NCBI RefSeq assembly: GCF_027595985.1
Contig: NC_073305.1
Span: 167,868,172 to 167,932,171, forward strand
Reading direction: 5' to 3'
Origin: Sorex araneus
Taxonomy: Eukaryota; Chordata; Mammalia; Eulipotyphla; Soricidae
Length of the DNA: 64,000 bases
A model generated the notes under the pieces. That model saw only the letters and a program-made list of their open reading frames with translations, did no database searches and was not told the DNA's origin. How positions within the stretch are numbered: position 1 is the stretch's first letter; each line of letters begins with the position of its first letter. This document shows, piece after piece, positions 12,429 to 22,599 of this stretch. A program made the translations under genes and the position numbers.

Positions 12429-12947
12429 AACTTTAATAGGATATTTGTATTGAAGTGGAAATTTGGATACTTTCCACAAAAATCATTCATAAACTATTTA
12501 TATCTTACATAGTATTATAGTTGAGGAATTCAAGTATTCAAACCTATTATTTTTGGGGTAAATACTGAGGTCTGGAGGGAAGAGTAGCAAATCTGGGATT
12601 AAAATAAGACTAATTTGACATTAATAATTTCCATTATTTTAATTATCTAAGATAGTACAAGCCAACCCTTTTTGGAGTTTCAAAATTTTTTTTAAAAGAT
12701 GTGAAATTAGGAAGAAAGGTTTCTTGGAAAATTGATCAAAAATTTCTCTTAGTACTTGAATTACTCTTGTCTACTATACCATTCAAATGTTTTTCAATTA
12801 ATGTCTTGTAATGACATATTTATCAAAAATCATGTTTTATACAATTCAGATCAGAATGAGTAATTCAAAGCATATGATTTGTAAACATTAGTAAATTTAT
12901 TTTTGTCATTTTTATAAAATAAATTCCAAAAAAATATGTAATTTTAA
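12429..12947. other. A+T-rich spacer, nothing recognised
   Basis: Unique A+T-rich DNA between two SINEs. Confidence 0.5.
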
Positions 12948-13115
12948 AAGCAGGGACAGGAGCAATATTACAGATGTCAGGGAACTTGTTTTTCATATTG
13001 AAGACCTGGGTTTGATCCCCAGCACCTCATATGGTCCCCTGAGCACTGTCAGAATTGATCCCTGAATGCACAGCCATGAATAAGCTCAAAGAACTACAGG
13101 TGTAGCCCAAAATCC
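12948..13115 (+). repeat. Family A SINE, moderately diverged
   Basis: 'ggacaggagcaatattacag', B box region 'gggtttgatccccagcacc', 'catatggtcccctgagcac', 'gatccctgaatgcacagcc', and tail 'gtgtagcccaaaatccc'. No clear TSD. Confidence 0.82.
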
Positions 13116-13717
13116 CAAATTTTAATGAACATTATTATATAGTACATGGTTGAAGTTAAAATTTTTTATGTGCATGAAGTAGGTGACTATAAATTTCACA
13201 GAGAACATAGATTACTCATCTTATAATATTCTAAAGTATTTACAAAAAATTAAAGTGAATCTACAAAATATTTGAAATTTAGCAATTTAGTCACTTTCCA
13301 TAATTAAAGATTTGATAACTGATAACTATTATTTTAGATATGATATATATAAGAAAATCTGTACTACATATTAGCCAGCTTAAGTTAATACTTCATAAGT
13401 AACAAATTAAAAAAAAACACAAAATTTATATCATCCTGACTTTATTATGGTAAGGTTTATATCCTCTGGGAAGTATGTTTATAAACATTGGCACACATGT
13501 GGACATTCAAATTGTATTGAGGAGAATTCCAAAATGTACCAATAGTGAAGTTTTAACAAACTGTTTCAGGTAAAATAATTATGTTAACCACACAAAACCA
13601 TAGTGTATATTTGATTTTATAGGAAGAAAATACAAAAACGTAAGTTAACTATAAATATGAAGAAATATCTAACTTCCTATTTAGACCTCATTAAAGGAAA
13701 GAAACAAAATTCCCTTA
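13116..13717. other. A+T-rich spacer, nothing recognised
   Basis: Unique DNA between SINEs, about 75% A+T by eye. Confidence 0.45.
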
Positions 13718-13731
13718 CAAATCATAAGATA

Positions 13732-13940
13732 GGGGCTGGAGCAATAGCACAGTGGGTAGGGTATTTGCCTTGCACTCGGCCAAACCGGGTTCGAATCCCA
13801 GCATCCCATATGGTCCCCCGAGCACCGCCAGGAGTAATTCCTGAGTGCATAAACCAGGAGTGACCCCTGTGCATCGCTGGATGTGACCCCAAAAAAAACA
13901 AAAAAAAAACCCCAAAAAAAAACCCCACAAAAAACAAAAA
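13732..13940 (+). repeat. Family A SINE, young, with perfect 14-bp TSD
   Basis: A-box-like 'tagcacagtgg' at 13745-13755 and B box 'ggttcgaatcc' at 13788-13798 mark the tRNA-derived polymerase III promoter. The body ends at 'gatgtgacccc', then about 50 bp of A-rich tail broken by CCCC blocks. TSD caaatcataagata is perfect at 13718-13731 and 13941-13954. Low divergence and the intact TSD indicate a recent insertion. Confidence 0.96.
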
Positions 13941-13952
13941 CAAATCATAAGA

Positions 13953-14037
13953 TAATTTTTGCACCCTCAACATTGTGTATATTTTGAGGGTGCAAAATTA
14001 TGGATAATACTAGAAAATTTAGCATTATCCATAATTT
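13953..14037. repeat. Two back-to-back inverted repeats (double hairpin)
   Basis: Hairpin 1: 13953-13970 pairs with 13984-14000 (core 'ttttgcaccctcaa' / 'ttgagggtgcaaaa', 14 bp perfect, loop ~13 nt). Hairpin 2: 13995-14008 pairs perfectly with 14024-14037 ('aaattatggataat' / 'attatccataattt', loop 15 nt). The arms touch or overlap at 13995-14000, so the two folds compete there. No known element was recognised. Confidence 0.85.
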
Positions 14038-14349
14038 GATACAATGACAAAAAAAGTACTTAATCAATTTGTTGCCCAAAATAGATAAGGAAGTAATTAC
14101 AAAGCATTTAAAATATACCAAAAATAAAAAAGACAAAAATGAGCACTAAAATGTTTATAGCTATATCAATTGAAAAATAGAAATATTACAAGGACATGTA
14201 ATGTTGGGTGTTTTGCATAATGAATCAACTGTTGAAAATAAGCTTTGTGTCCATGCATATGTATTTATATTATCAAAATTGATTTTATTTTTATAAACTA
14301 GTTCACAATAATTGATTATGCTTTATATTTTTTTAAGATTTTATTTTTT
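14038..14349. other. A+T-rich spacer, nothing recognised
   Basis: Very A+T-rich DNA leading into the L1-like segment. Confidence 0.45.
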
Positions 14350-14985
14350 ATTTATTTTTAAAGAAATATTTTATTGAATCACCGTGAAAAAAAGAATGAA
14401 AAAAAATTACAAAGCTTTCAGATTTAAGTCACAGTCAAATACTGATTAAACCCCCATCTCTTCACCAGTGCACATGTTCCACCACCAAGAACCCCAATAC
14501 ACCCCCTCCCACCCCATCCCCCATTTAAGTAGCTAATGATATTCCCTTTATTCTCTATAAACTTTGAGTACATTCCATATTTCCACACAGAACTCACTAT
14601 TATTGATTGGAAATTTTCCCCAACTATCAGGCCTGCTGAATAGGCATCATCTAATAATTTCCCTTCATTGTTGAGAGTGAAGACTTTGAGTCCGCGCGGT
14701 TTTGGGTTTCTAATATTTTAGCTCAGTTCACAGTCAAAATGGATGGCTGCAAGAATCCGCTCTGGTGCCAAAATGGGTTAGGAGACCTCAGGATCACAGT
14801 CTTTAGGGGCGGAGGGTCCTATGTTTTATATTTTAACAACAATCCCACCACCATAACATCTTCTCACCCGATGTTCCCATCCTGAACCCCAATCCCTGCC
14901 CCAAAGCAGAACCAAAATAATTCATTTTGTATTGTATATTCAAAAAGCAGTTGCCAGTAGAACAAAGACCCAAAAATAGTCCATC
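14350..14985 (-). mobile_element. L1-like 3' region, minus strand
   Basis: Starts with the inverse of an L1 3' end ('tattttattgaatcaccgtg', 'acaaagctttcaga'), then a C-rich stretch ('caccccctcccaccccatcc') that is the inverse of a G-rich L1 3' UTR. Bases 14826-14945 are homologous to 27030-27160 ('caccaccat', 'catcttc', 'aaccccaatccctgccccaaag'). No reverse-transcriptase frame is left. Bases 14680-14820, with 'agtccgcgcggttttggg', are not assigned. Confidence 0.55.
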
Positions 14986-14999
14986 AAAACTCCAAGGAT

Positions 15000-15111
15000 A
15001 ATGGGAAATGTACACTGGTGGAGGGATGGATATTGGAACATTATATGACTGAAACCCAACCATGAAAGCTTTGTAACTTTGTATCGCATGGTGATTCAAT
15101 TAAAAAAAAAA
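15000..15111 (+). mobile_element. L1 3' end, plus strand
   Basis: 'ctggtggagggatggatatt', 'atgactgaaacccaaccatg', 'aaagctttgtaactttgtat' and 'ggtgattcaat' followed by ten A's form a standard L1 3' terminus with poly(A). A similar terminus lies at 19655-19765. It faces away from the minus-strand L1 sequence just before it, so the pair has inverted ends. Confidence 0.7.
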
Positions 15112-15164
15112 GTCTACAAGGATAAGACACACACAATCAAGGCAAAGAAAGAGAAAAGTCATGG

Positions 15165-15285
15165 TTTTCTAAACTAACTTGTTGGTCAGAAAAACTGCTC
15201 AGTGTAGAGCACTTGACTTACAAGTGAGGAACTGGATTCCATTTCAGGCATTGCACAAAAATAAATAAACTTGGAAACGTTTCTA
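15165..15285 (+). repeat. Possible tRNA-derived SINE relic
   Basis: 'gtgtagagcacttgacttac' and 'ggaactggattccatttcagg' resemble a tRNA-like A box to B box arrangement. The rest is too diverged to assign to family A or B. Confidence 0.35.
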
Positions 15286-15757
15286 TAAAAAAAAATTGAG
15301 CAGACTCTTATGAGTTCTCATTCATAGTTATGCCCTCTGACTATAAATTAATTAATATTATTTAGTGTCTAAATCATATTTAGTTACAGTTGTATGTTAT
15401 TTGTGCAATTTTCAAAAATACAAGTTTAATTATAACCATAGAATGAATATTAATGCTATAAAAATGAACAGTGTGCATATAGTGGTTCTGTCAATGGGCA
15501 TTCGTATGTATGGGCTTATGGAAGTGATAGACAAAAATAGGTAACATGAAATCATTATACTATTATAGCAGGTGGTCTTTAAGGATAAGACAAAAGTTTA
15601 ATTTCATTTTTAGGCATATTAAGGTTATAAATTATTTTTAACCCTGGAACTGACATATAAAGTAAAATGCATTAATGTTTATAATAAAAATAAGTAAACA
15701 AAATATTTTAAAAATTCTCCTTACCGGCAAAGGTAGTTAAAAAGGAAGTAAAAAATA
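15286..15757. other. A+T-rich spacer, nothing recognised
   Basis: Unique A+T-rich DNA without recognised features. Confidence 0.45.
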
Positions 15758-15772
15758 TGAAGAGTAACTTTC

Positions 15773-15947
15773 TTTTTTTTTTTTGCTTTTTGGGTCACAC
15801 CCAGTGATGCTCAGGGGTTACTCCTGGCTTTGCACTCAGGAATTACTCCTGGCAGTGCTTGGGGGACCATATGGGATGCCGGGGATCGAACCCAGGTCAG
15901 CCGCGTGCAAGGCGAACGCCCTACCCGCTGTGCTATCGCTCCGGCCC
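15773..15947 (-). repeat. Family A SINE, young, with perfect 15-bp TSD
   Basis: Reverse-complement copy: T-rich tail, 'gctttttgggtcacaccca', 'gaccatatgggatgcc', B box inverse 'ggatcgaaccc', and head inverse 'gctatcgctccggccc'. TSD tgaagagtaactttc is perfect at 15758-15772 and 15948-15962. In SINE orientation the TSD begins GAAAG, as expected for an L1 endonuclease site. Confidence 0.96.
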
Positions 15948-16121
15948 TGAAGAGTAACTTTCAAAAAGAAAATGGATCTACTATTTAAGAGAAAAATATG
16001 CTTGGCAAGATAAGAAAATTATCTAGATACTACAGTAGTGAAGTAGGAAAATGCTACCATGTGACAAAGCCAATTGTGCTATGGATATTTAGAGAATTAT
16101 GAAAAATAGCAGTAACGTTCT

Positions 16122-16272
16122 CATTGGGAATGTGCCCAGGGATTAATCTGGTTTATTGCTTAGTGGTTACTTCTCACAGTGTCCAATGAATCATACATAG
16201 TGTCAAGGATTGAACCAAGGTCAGTTGCATGCAAGGAAGATGCCTTACCTTCTGTCCTATATATCTGCCTTT
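16122..16272 (-). repeat. Family A SINE, old
   Basis: 'gtgcccagggattaatctgg', 'ggattgaaccaaggtcagtt' and 'catgcaaggaagatgcctta' give the reverse-complement layout. Strongly diverged, with no TSD. Confidence 0.65.
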
Positions 16273-16600
16273 GATAGGATATATACATAATGGGGTTCTG
16301 ACTTTTAAAAGGTAATGTATAAAAATAATAGATTTTTAATCCTGGTGGACAGAAATTAAATTCATTGCTACCAAAGCTAGTGAGGTAAGTTTTGGTCAAT
16401 TTATAAAATTTATGTATTTAAATATAATTTACACATAAATTTGTAGTTGATACAGTTCATAAAGCATATCAATTTATAAAATTTTAATTGAACTGAAGTT
16501 CATTGAAGACATACATAATGATTAAAATACATATGTTAATAAGGTTTGCTGTCAACATTGTTGTTTAAGATTAAGTCATGGTCAGCCTTTCACAATGCTG

Positions 16601-16785
16601 AGGGTTAGAGATATAGTACAGTGGGAAAAAGTGCTCACCTTGCACGTAGCTGACCCAAGTTTGATCCCCAGCAACACAGATGATCCCTCAAACCCAACAT
16701 AAGTGATCCCTGAGAGCAAAGCCAGGTATAAACCCTGAGCACATCCATGTGTGGCCTCAAAACCAAACCAAAGAAACAAAAACTA
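16601..16785 (+). repeat. Family A SINE, moderately diverged
   Basis: 'gagggttagagatatagtac' head, 'aagtttgatccccagcaac', 'gatccctgagagcaaagcca', and 'catccatgtgtggcctcaaa' with an A-rich tail. Confidence 0.85.
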
Positions 16786-19437
16786 ATAAATGTCCATGGG
16801 GCTGAGAAGGTATCTTCTGTTAATCACAAGATTTATTATTTATGGTAAAATTATTCAACACCCAGGTAAAAGGTATCCACTTAAAACTATGTGAGAAAGT
16901 ATCTCCCTGAATTCTTCAAAATATATTTTTATTCCCTAATAACAACAAAGATGCAAAAAGAAAATCTCTTTCAAACACTGTACTATGTTTTTTAGTATAA
17001 AATGTATTAACTCAAGCTCTTATAGTCATCATCATAAAATCATCCATTCATGGACAAAAAGAACACAGGGATGTTAAGGGTGACATTGGTAATCTGCCAA
17101 GCAAAAAAGGGAAGCTGATAGATAATTAATTAAATTAATTCACAGTAGAAGCAAACCTGCTGAATTCCTTGCAAAAGATGACCCCCATTCTGTCACTTCT
17201 CAAAGACACTCATCTTATTCCTTTCCCATAAACCCAGTCACCTTGACCCGTCAGACACACATCAGTGGACATTTCTTCTTTGTTTGCTTCTTCAGCTCCA
17301 CATCTGAGGTGTTGACATAAAGTAGAAAATTCAGAGAAGTTATCACTGTACTGCTACTGATGTTCTTAGAAGAGCTTTCTTCTACCTTTTGCACGATTAG
17401 TGTTTTCATTTTAGATAAAAAAAATACATGTGTGTAAATTAGAGGGTAGTGTTAATATTTATTCAGCAGAGATAGAAATCTCCCCAGAGTGAGCCGTTGG
17501 TGCAGTAAGATATCAGATATACTTGCACACTCTAAGGACTGAGTCTTTCCATGTAGGCTGGTAGTCGGGGTTTGGACACAAAAGGTCACATGATATGTCA
17601 TGGAGCCTGGAATGGCAAAAGAAAGAAAGTAGGATGTTGGAGATTTAATCTGCCTCTACTTCTTTTACCCAACAAGGAACTCAAGGGGTATGAGACATCT
17701 AAATTCGAACCTCATGAGATATTTATGATGGATTTTGGTAAGAAATGGAATGTGAACATACCTCATTTAACATTAAAATATTTTAATTGTGACTAATACA
17801 TAAAATGTGTAGATATATATGTACGGATGTGTTTGAAAGACCTACTGGTGAGTATCGCATTCCATTTCAAATTGAATGATTAAGCTGGTAAAATATTACA
17901 AAAATCGTTGCTAGGCATATGAATGTTTAACATTTAGGTCTTTAGTTGTTAGACTGTGGTTATTACACCATCACAGGAATGTTCATATTTTACATAAAAT
18001 TTGAAAGAAAAGATAATATTATCCCCAAGGTAAAAAGTTGTGATTTGTCACTGACCCTACATTTGAACACTGCAATTAATGTTTGGACTATCCCAGAACA
18101 AGGTATTTAAAGTTTAAAGTTACTATTCTCAAACCATACATTTTACTTTGATTCAGCCAAAGGTTTTTATTATCATCATGTAAGTATTGTTTCTCTCTCA
18201 AATATTTCTCAACATAAGGTAGATCATAATGCAATTTAACATGCAAATTTAAGTTAGTAAGACATAGTTAAGCCTAATTGCTTTCCAAGCCCAATCAAGA
18301 AATTTGTTAGTTGAGAGCTGACAGTTTTGGAATGCAAAAGATTTGTCTTTACATATTTTAACTAATTAAACTTGTAATTATTCAGTACTTTCCCTCTCGG
18401 AGCACTTAAAAAAACACTTTTAAGTCAATTTCCTGTGGAGTAGAGCAGTAAGTGATCATCAGCTCTATTCCTCAAATAGAAAACATGCGGTAATATAATT
18501 TATTGATGGTTTCCCTTCTATATTATGTTTATATTAACACAGCTAAAACTTTCCAGCAGAAATTGAAAATGCTCCAAAAAGTATATACTTATTTTCTTTA
18601 TATTTAGAAACTATTTCAAAACAGTTATACACATTTTAATGGAACTCTGAGAGAGCCATAAAATGAAAAATAAGATTAACATTGTGGGGATTTTTTTTCA
18701 ACATTGGTACAATTAATTATTCTTTTCACAAAGAAGCTGTGAAAATGCTATTGGTGAGATGTAATCACGTTCTTGATTCAGGCTTAAGCCGTTACCTTGA
18801 TTGGAGAAACGATGTTGAAATATGCTAAAAGGATTACTTACATGTTGGAACAACATCAATTCATATTCTCAGGTTGTTTAAAGACTCCACATATTTGAAA
18901 GTACCCACAAAATGAGTAGACAGAAAAGTTCTCAAATATTCACTACATAAATAATGGTCTTTTATGTCACATAACTAGTATATAGAGAGAAATACTGAAC
19001 TTATTTTAAATTATTTAATAGCTATGGGCTTTTCATTCAATATCAAATTTAACATGACTGTCACCTACACTAAGTGGAAAAATCTTACTATCTACATGGA
19101 GTAGTTCTGCTTAAACTTGACTGAGGAAAAATTACCATAATAATCATAATGATCTGTATTCTATTCACAAACTAAGCAAAGTATTTCAAACAAAGAGAAC
19201 TTTTATAATTGGCATTAATTAGTCCTTCTGCTGACAGAGGGCACCGAATATAGAAATAGTTTCTAACCTACAGAGGAAGTCCCAGAGTGTTGGCACATCA
19301 GGGGAGCAGATATAAACAAATTTCAAATGATTCTTTTGCTCTAATTTAATCAATTTGTTGTTGCTGTTTAATGACAAATATTCAGGATCTTGTTTGTTAG
19401 CTAAACTTCAAAAGAAATCAAATAAAGGACGAGTTAT
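16786..19437. other. 2.6-kb repeat-poor stretch
   Basis: No SINE, LINE or open frame of note. Unique-looking A+T-rich DNA with no periodicity I could see. Confidence 0.45.
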
Positions 19438-19439
19438 GA

Positions 19440-19582
19440 AAATGTGTGTGAGAGAGAGAGAGGGAGAGAGTGAGGGAGAGAGAGGGATGGAGGAAGAGAG
19501 AGAATGAGGGAGAGGGAGGGAGGAGGAGAGAGAAAAAGAGAGAGAGACAGAGAGAGATAGAGAGATAGAGAGAGAGAAGAAA
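19440..19582. repeat. (GA)n-rich low-complexity tract
   Basis: About 140 bp of GA/GAGG repeats on the plus strand. The long frames on the minus strand, rich in Ser, Leu and Pro, are products of this tract. Confidence 0.93.
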
Positions 19583-19654
19583 AGTACCTGCCATAGAACC
19601 ATAGATGCAGGCGTGGTAAGGGAGAGTTGGCGGGAGGGAAATGGGTCATTTGTG

Positions 19655-19765
19655 GTGGAAAGTAGACATTAGTAGAGGGATGGGTGTTGGATCATTGTAT
19701 GACTGAAACCTGATCATGAATACCTTCATAACTTTTGTATCTCAAGGTAACTCAATTAAAAAAAT
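19655..19765 (+). mobile_element. L1 3' end
   Basis: 'agagggatgggtgttggatc', 'gtatgactgaaacctgatca', 'acttttgtatctcaaggtaa' and 'ctcaattaaaaaaatt' match the L1 terminus at 15000-15111. Only about 110 bp remain, so the copy is very strongly 5' truncated. Confidence 0.7.
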
Positions 19766-19865
19766 TAAAAAGAGAAATGAAAAAATAAAAGAGATCACAG
19801 TAAAAGTTAGATTGCATAGACCTTACCCAATTCCAAGTTTTTATAGTTAACTAGGTTTAGTTTTT

Positions 19866-20050
19866 TATTACTGGTTGTTGTTGTTGTTATTTGGGGGGTC
19901 ACATTAAGTGGTGCTCAGTGCTTACTCCTAGTTCTGAACTCAAGAATCACTCTTGGTGGGGTGGTGGGGACCATTTGGTGTGTTGGGGTTCAAACCCAGG
20001 TCAGCCACTTGAAAGACATGAGCCCTAGCCACTATAATATCTGTCTGGGA
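19866..20050 (-). repeat. Family A SINE, diverged
   Basis: (GTT)n-rich tail side, 'ggggtcacattaagtggtgc', 'caagaatcactcttggtggg', 'ggggttcaaacccaggtcag', and 'agccctagccactataat'. Confidence 0.85.
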
Positions 20051-20591
20051 CCTAAGTCAGTTTAGATTTAATGACATTGATAATAAAATTTTAAAATTCA
20101 TCATCTGTACTAATATACATATTTTACATTAGGAACAGTCATAAAAGTGTCTATGGGTGATATTTTCAGTCAATTATGTGATACTTTCATCCTCACTTTT
20201 CAAGACATTTTTAGTTGAAGGAACTATTTTTTTCCCAAGGATCTTATTCACAATTCATAGTATTTTGGGCTTATTTATTATTGTAGTCAGCTGATTCAAA
20301 ACGATTGTGGTGGAGAGTGAATATAGACATGTGAATCAAATGCTGAACTTTTCAAAAAGAATAATCACCTGATGCAAATTAATAGTCTGCAATATTATTA
20401 AACTTATCAATTTTAATAATGTCAAAATTTAATGCAGTAATCAATAAAATGTTATGTTAGAATGTGTATTTACATTAAAATTTTATCATGGATAAATTTC
20501 ATAAGTAATTTATGATAGCCTTTGAGCATCTTTAAAATAACAAGTTTATCATAGTCATACAAAATCTATGTATTTTATCTCTGTCAGTAGC
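20051..20591. other. A+T-rich spacer, nothing recognised
   Basis: Unique A+T-rich DNA between two SINEs. Confidence 0.45.
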
Positions 20592-20832
20592 ATTGTAGCA
20601 CTGTTGTCCTGTTGTCCATCGATTTGCTTGAGCAGGCACCAGCAACATCTCCATTGTGAGACTTGTTACTGTTTTTGGCATATCAAATACGCCACGGGTA
20701 GCTTGCCAGGCTCTGCCTTGTGGGTGGGATATTCTCGGTAGCTTGCAGGGCTCTCCGAGAGGGACAGAGGAATTGAACTGGGTTGGCCTCGTGCAAGGCA
20801 AACGCCCTACCTGCTGTGCTATCGATCCAGTC
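20592..20832 (-). repeat. Family B SINE (RTE-tailed), minus strand
   Basis: Tail inverse 'gtagcactgttgtcctgttg', 'catcgatttgcttgagcagg', 'acatctccattgtgagactt', body 'tttggcatatcaaatacgcc', 'agcttgccaggctctgcc', and head inverse 'cctacctgctgtgctatcg'. Nearly full length. Confidence 0.93.
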
Positions 20833-21087
20833 TTCTCTTCATCAGTATTTTCTGAAAAACAGTAAGTCAAATCTGGTTTTTAGCAGTAATGAAAATCCTA
20901 ATAAATTATCCTAATAAAGGAAATTGGTTACCATTTTGCCATAGAATCCACTATGGATATAATATATAATAATATAATATATTATTCAAAGAATATTCAG
21001 TACATTCAAAGGATTAAAATAACCAATCAAGCAATGGCACAATGATAATATAAAAGTCCTCAATAGGTAAATACTATTAAAAATTGG

Positions 21088-21235
21088 GGAGGGTAGAGAT
21101 ATAATACAGCAAGTAGGGCATTTACCTTGTACTTAGCCTACATAGTTTTGATCTCTGGCACCCCATAGGGTACTCTGAAATCCTTAGGAATGACACCTGA
21201 AAGCAGATTCAGAAATAAGCTGAATTTAGCAACAC
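21088..21235 (+). repeat. Family A SINE, old
   Basis: 'ggtagagatataatacagca', 'agggcatttaccttgtactt', 'gatctctggcaccccat', then a decayed 3' half. Confidence 0.65.
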
Positions 21236-21440
21236 CAACATGACTTTCCCAAAGCGAAATTTGATAGTTCAAGTACAAGGCCCATTCCTTTATAGAACTG
21301 GTTCTATCCTTGACACCAAGTATAGACTCAATGCCACACATGGGTCCCTGGCCACTTCCAGCAGGGACCCCCGAGGATATAGCAAGGAGTAAGTTCTGTT
21401 GTAAGCCAGGTGTTAGCAAAGCTGGATATAGCCCTCCAAC
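21236..21440 (+). repeat. Possible family A SINE relic, second in tandem
   Basis: 'agtacaaggcccattccttt', 'cacacatgggtccctggcca', 'aggagtaagttctgttg', and 'ccaggtgttagcaaagctgg' follow the family-A order loosely. It lies directly behind another copy on the same strand. Confidence 0.45.
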
Positions 21441-22251
21441 AAACAAAAAGTACATAAAATGCATTGGTGTTTGTGGTATATAGAAATAGTCGGATGAAAA
21501 AATGCAATGTATTAAAGGTACGATGCCTAGGTCATCCTAGACCCCAGAGCATAGAGAGGAAAAGGACAGAGAAGGAAAGAAATCAGGGGTGTGGCTGGGG
21601 AGTAAGAGAGACATTAGGGCTTGGGGCCCGGGGTCAAAAAGACTTGGTTTATCAATGAACCAAATTCTATTTTCACAGAGTCAACAACACTAAAATCATG
21701 AGATCCACATTTCCACAACCAAATTTAAAAATGGCCCCATCGAGGTAGCCGACCAAGGCTGCTGTTGTGGGTATGAGGCAACCCGGGACCATTGGAAGAG
21801 GGATGTTAACAGTGGAATTAGGATTGGTAGCGGGTGTCTGAAACTCAGATATGGATAACGTTGTAAATCGGAATGCTTTAATAAATGAATTTTAGAGATA
21901 AAATAATTCAGAATAAAAGCAAACATGCTTGCTCTCAGGGATGTGACTCAGAGTGGTAGGGACATAAATATGATCTTCAGCAGCCCGTGATTCCACAGTT
22001 CTGCCAGAAATGTTCCTGCCCTCTACCAAGATCTCTGGGTGAGACCTCACAATGGTAGCAACTATGTAGAAGTAAATAATCCATCATGCAGTCGGTGAAT
22101 AAGAATTGAAATCAAAAGTACTCAGATGATGAAAAATGTAGTCACAGCATATCAAAATTTATGGTACAACTAATTATGGAAGATATATAGTTTTATGTAA
22201 TGGTCTAATGGCCACAGAAAATACCTTAGTCTATCTGAAAACACTAGGTGA
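21441..22251. other. Unassigned stretch, partly L1-like
   Basis: Bases about 21720-21890 contain 'ggtgtctgaaactcagatat' and 'aacgttgtaaatcgg', which loosely recall the L1 3' end but are too diverged to call. The rest is unique A+T-rich DNA. Confidence 0.35.
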
Positions 22252-22280
22252 GGGGAGCGGAGGGGGGGATGGGGTGGGGG
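22252..22280 (+). other. G-run cluster, potential G-quadruplex
   Basis: Four runs of at least four G's (GGGG, GGGGGGG, GGGG, GGGGG) lie within 29 bp, separated by loops of 1-6 nt. That meets the usual sequence rule for a G-quadruplex. It sits ~350 bp upstream of the PSMD4 retrocopy in otherwise A+T-rich DNA. Confidence 0.75.
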
Positions 22281-22599
22281 CGAACTAATACAAAAATGTA
22301 ACCGAAGCCAAAAGGCAATAAAAATTGGATAGTGAGGGGGCAATAGAGAAATAGAATAAATCAAATGTTTTTTTAAAGTATGACAAAAGAAAAATATTAG
22401 ATTAAAAAATATGGAAACGTTTTCAACAACAGCAATAACAAACAACAACAAAAACAAATTTAGTGAAGGAAATGGGACGTTTGAATATTCCCAGGTAAAA
22501 ATGAAACTTGAGGAAAAATCAAAATCCTTCACACAGAGACGAGGTCTGGGGAAGGAAGAGTGCTGGAAACCCTCCTCGCTAAGTGTTGGCAGCCGTGTA

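Noticed and set aside
13741-13800. tRNA genes at SINE heads (A and B boxes with good spacing)
   Set aside because: Each lies within a dispersed SINE body. The sequence does not close a full tRNA cloverleaf, and it repeats dozens of times.
19408-19649. Ser/Leu-rich minus-strand open frames
   Set aside because: Direct translation of the inverse of the GA-rich tract.
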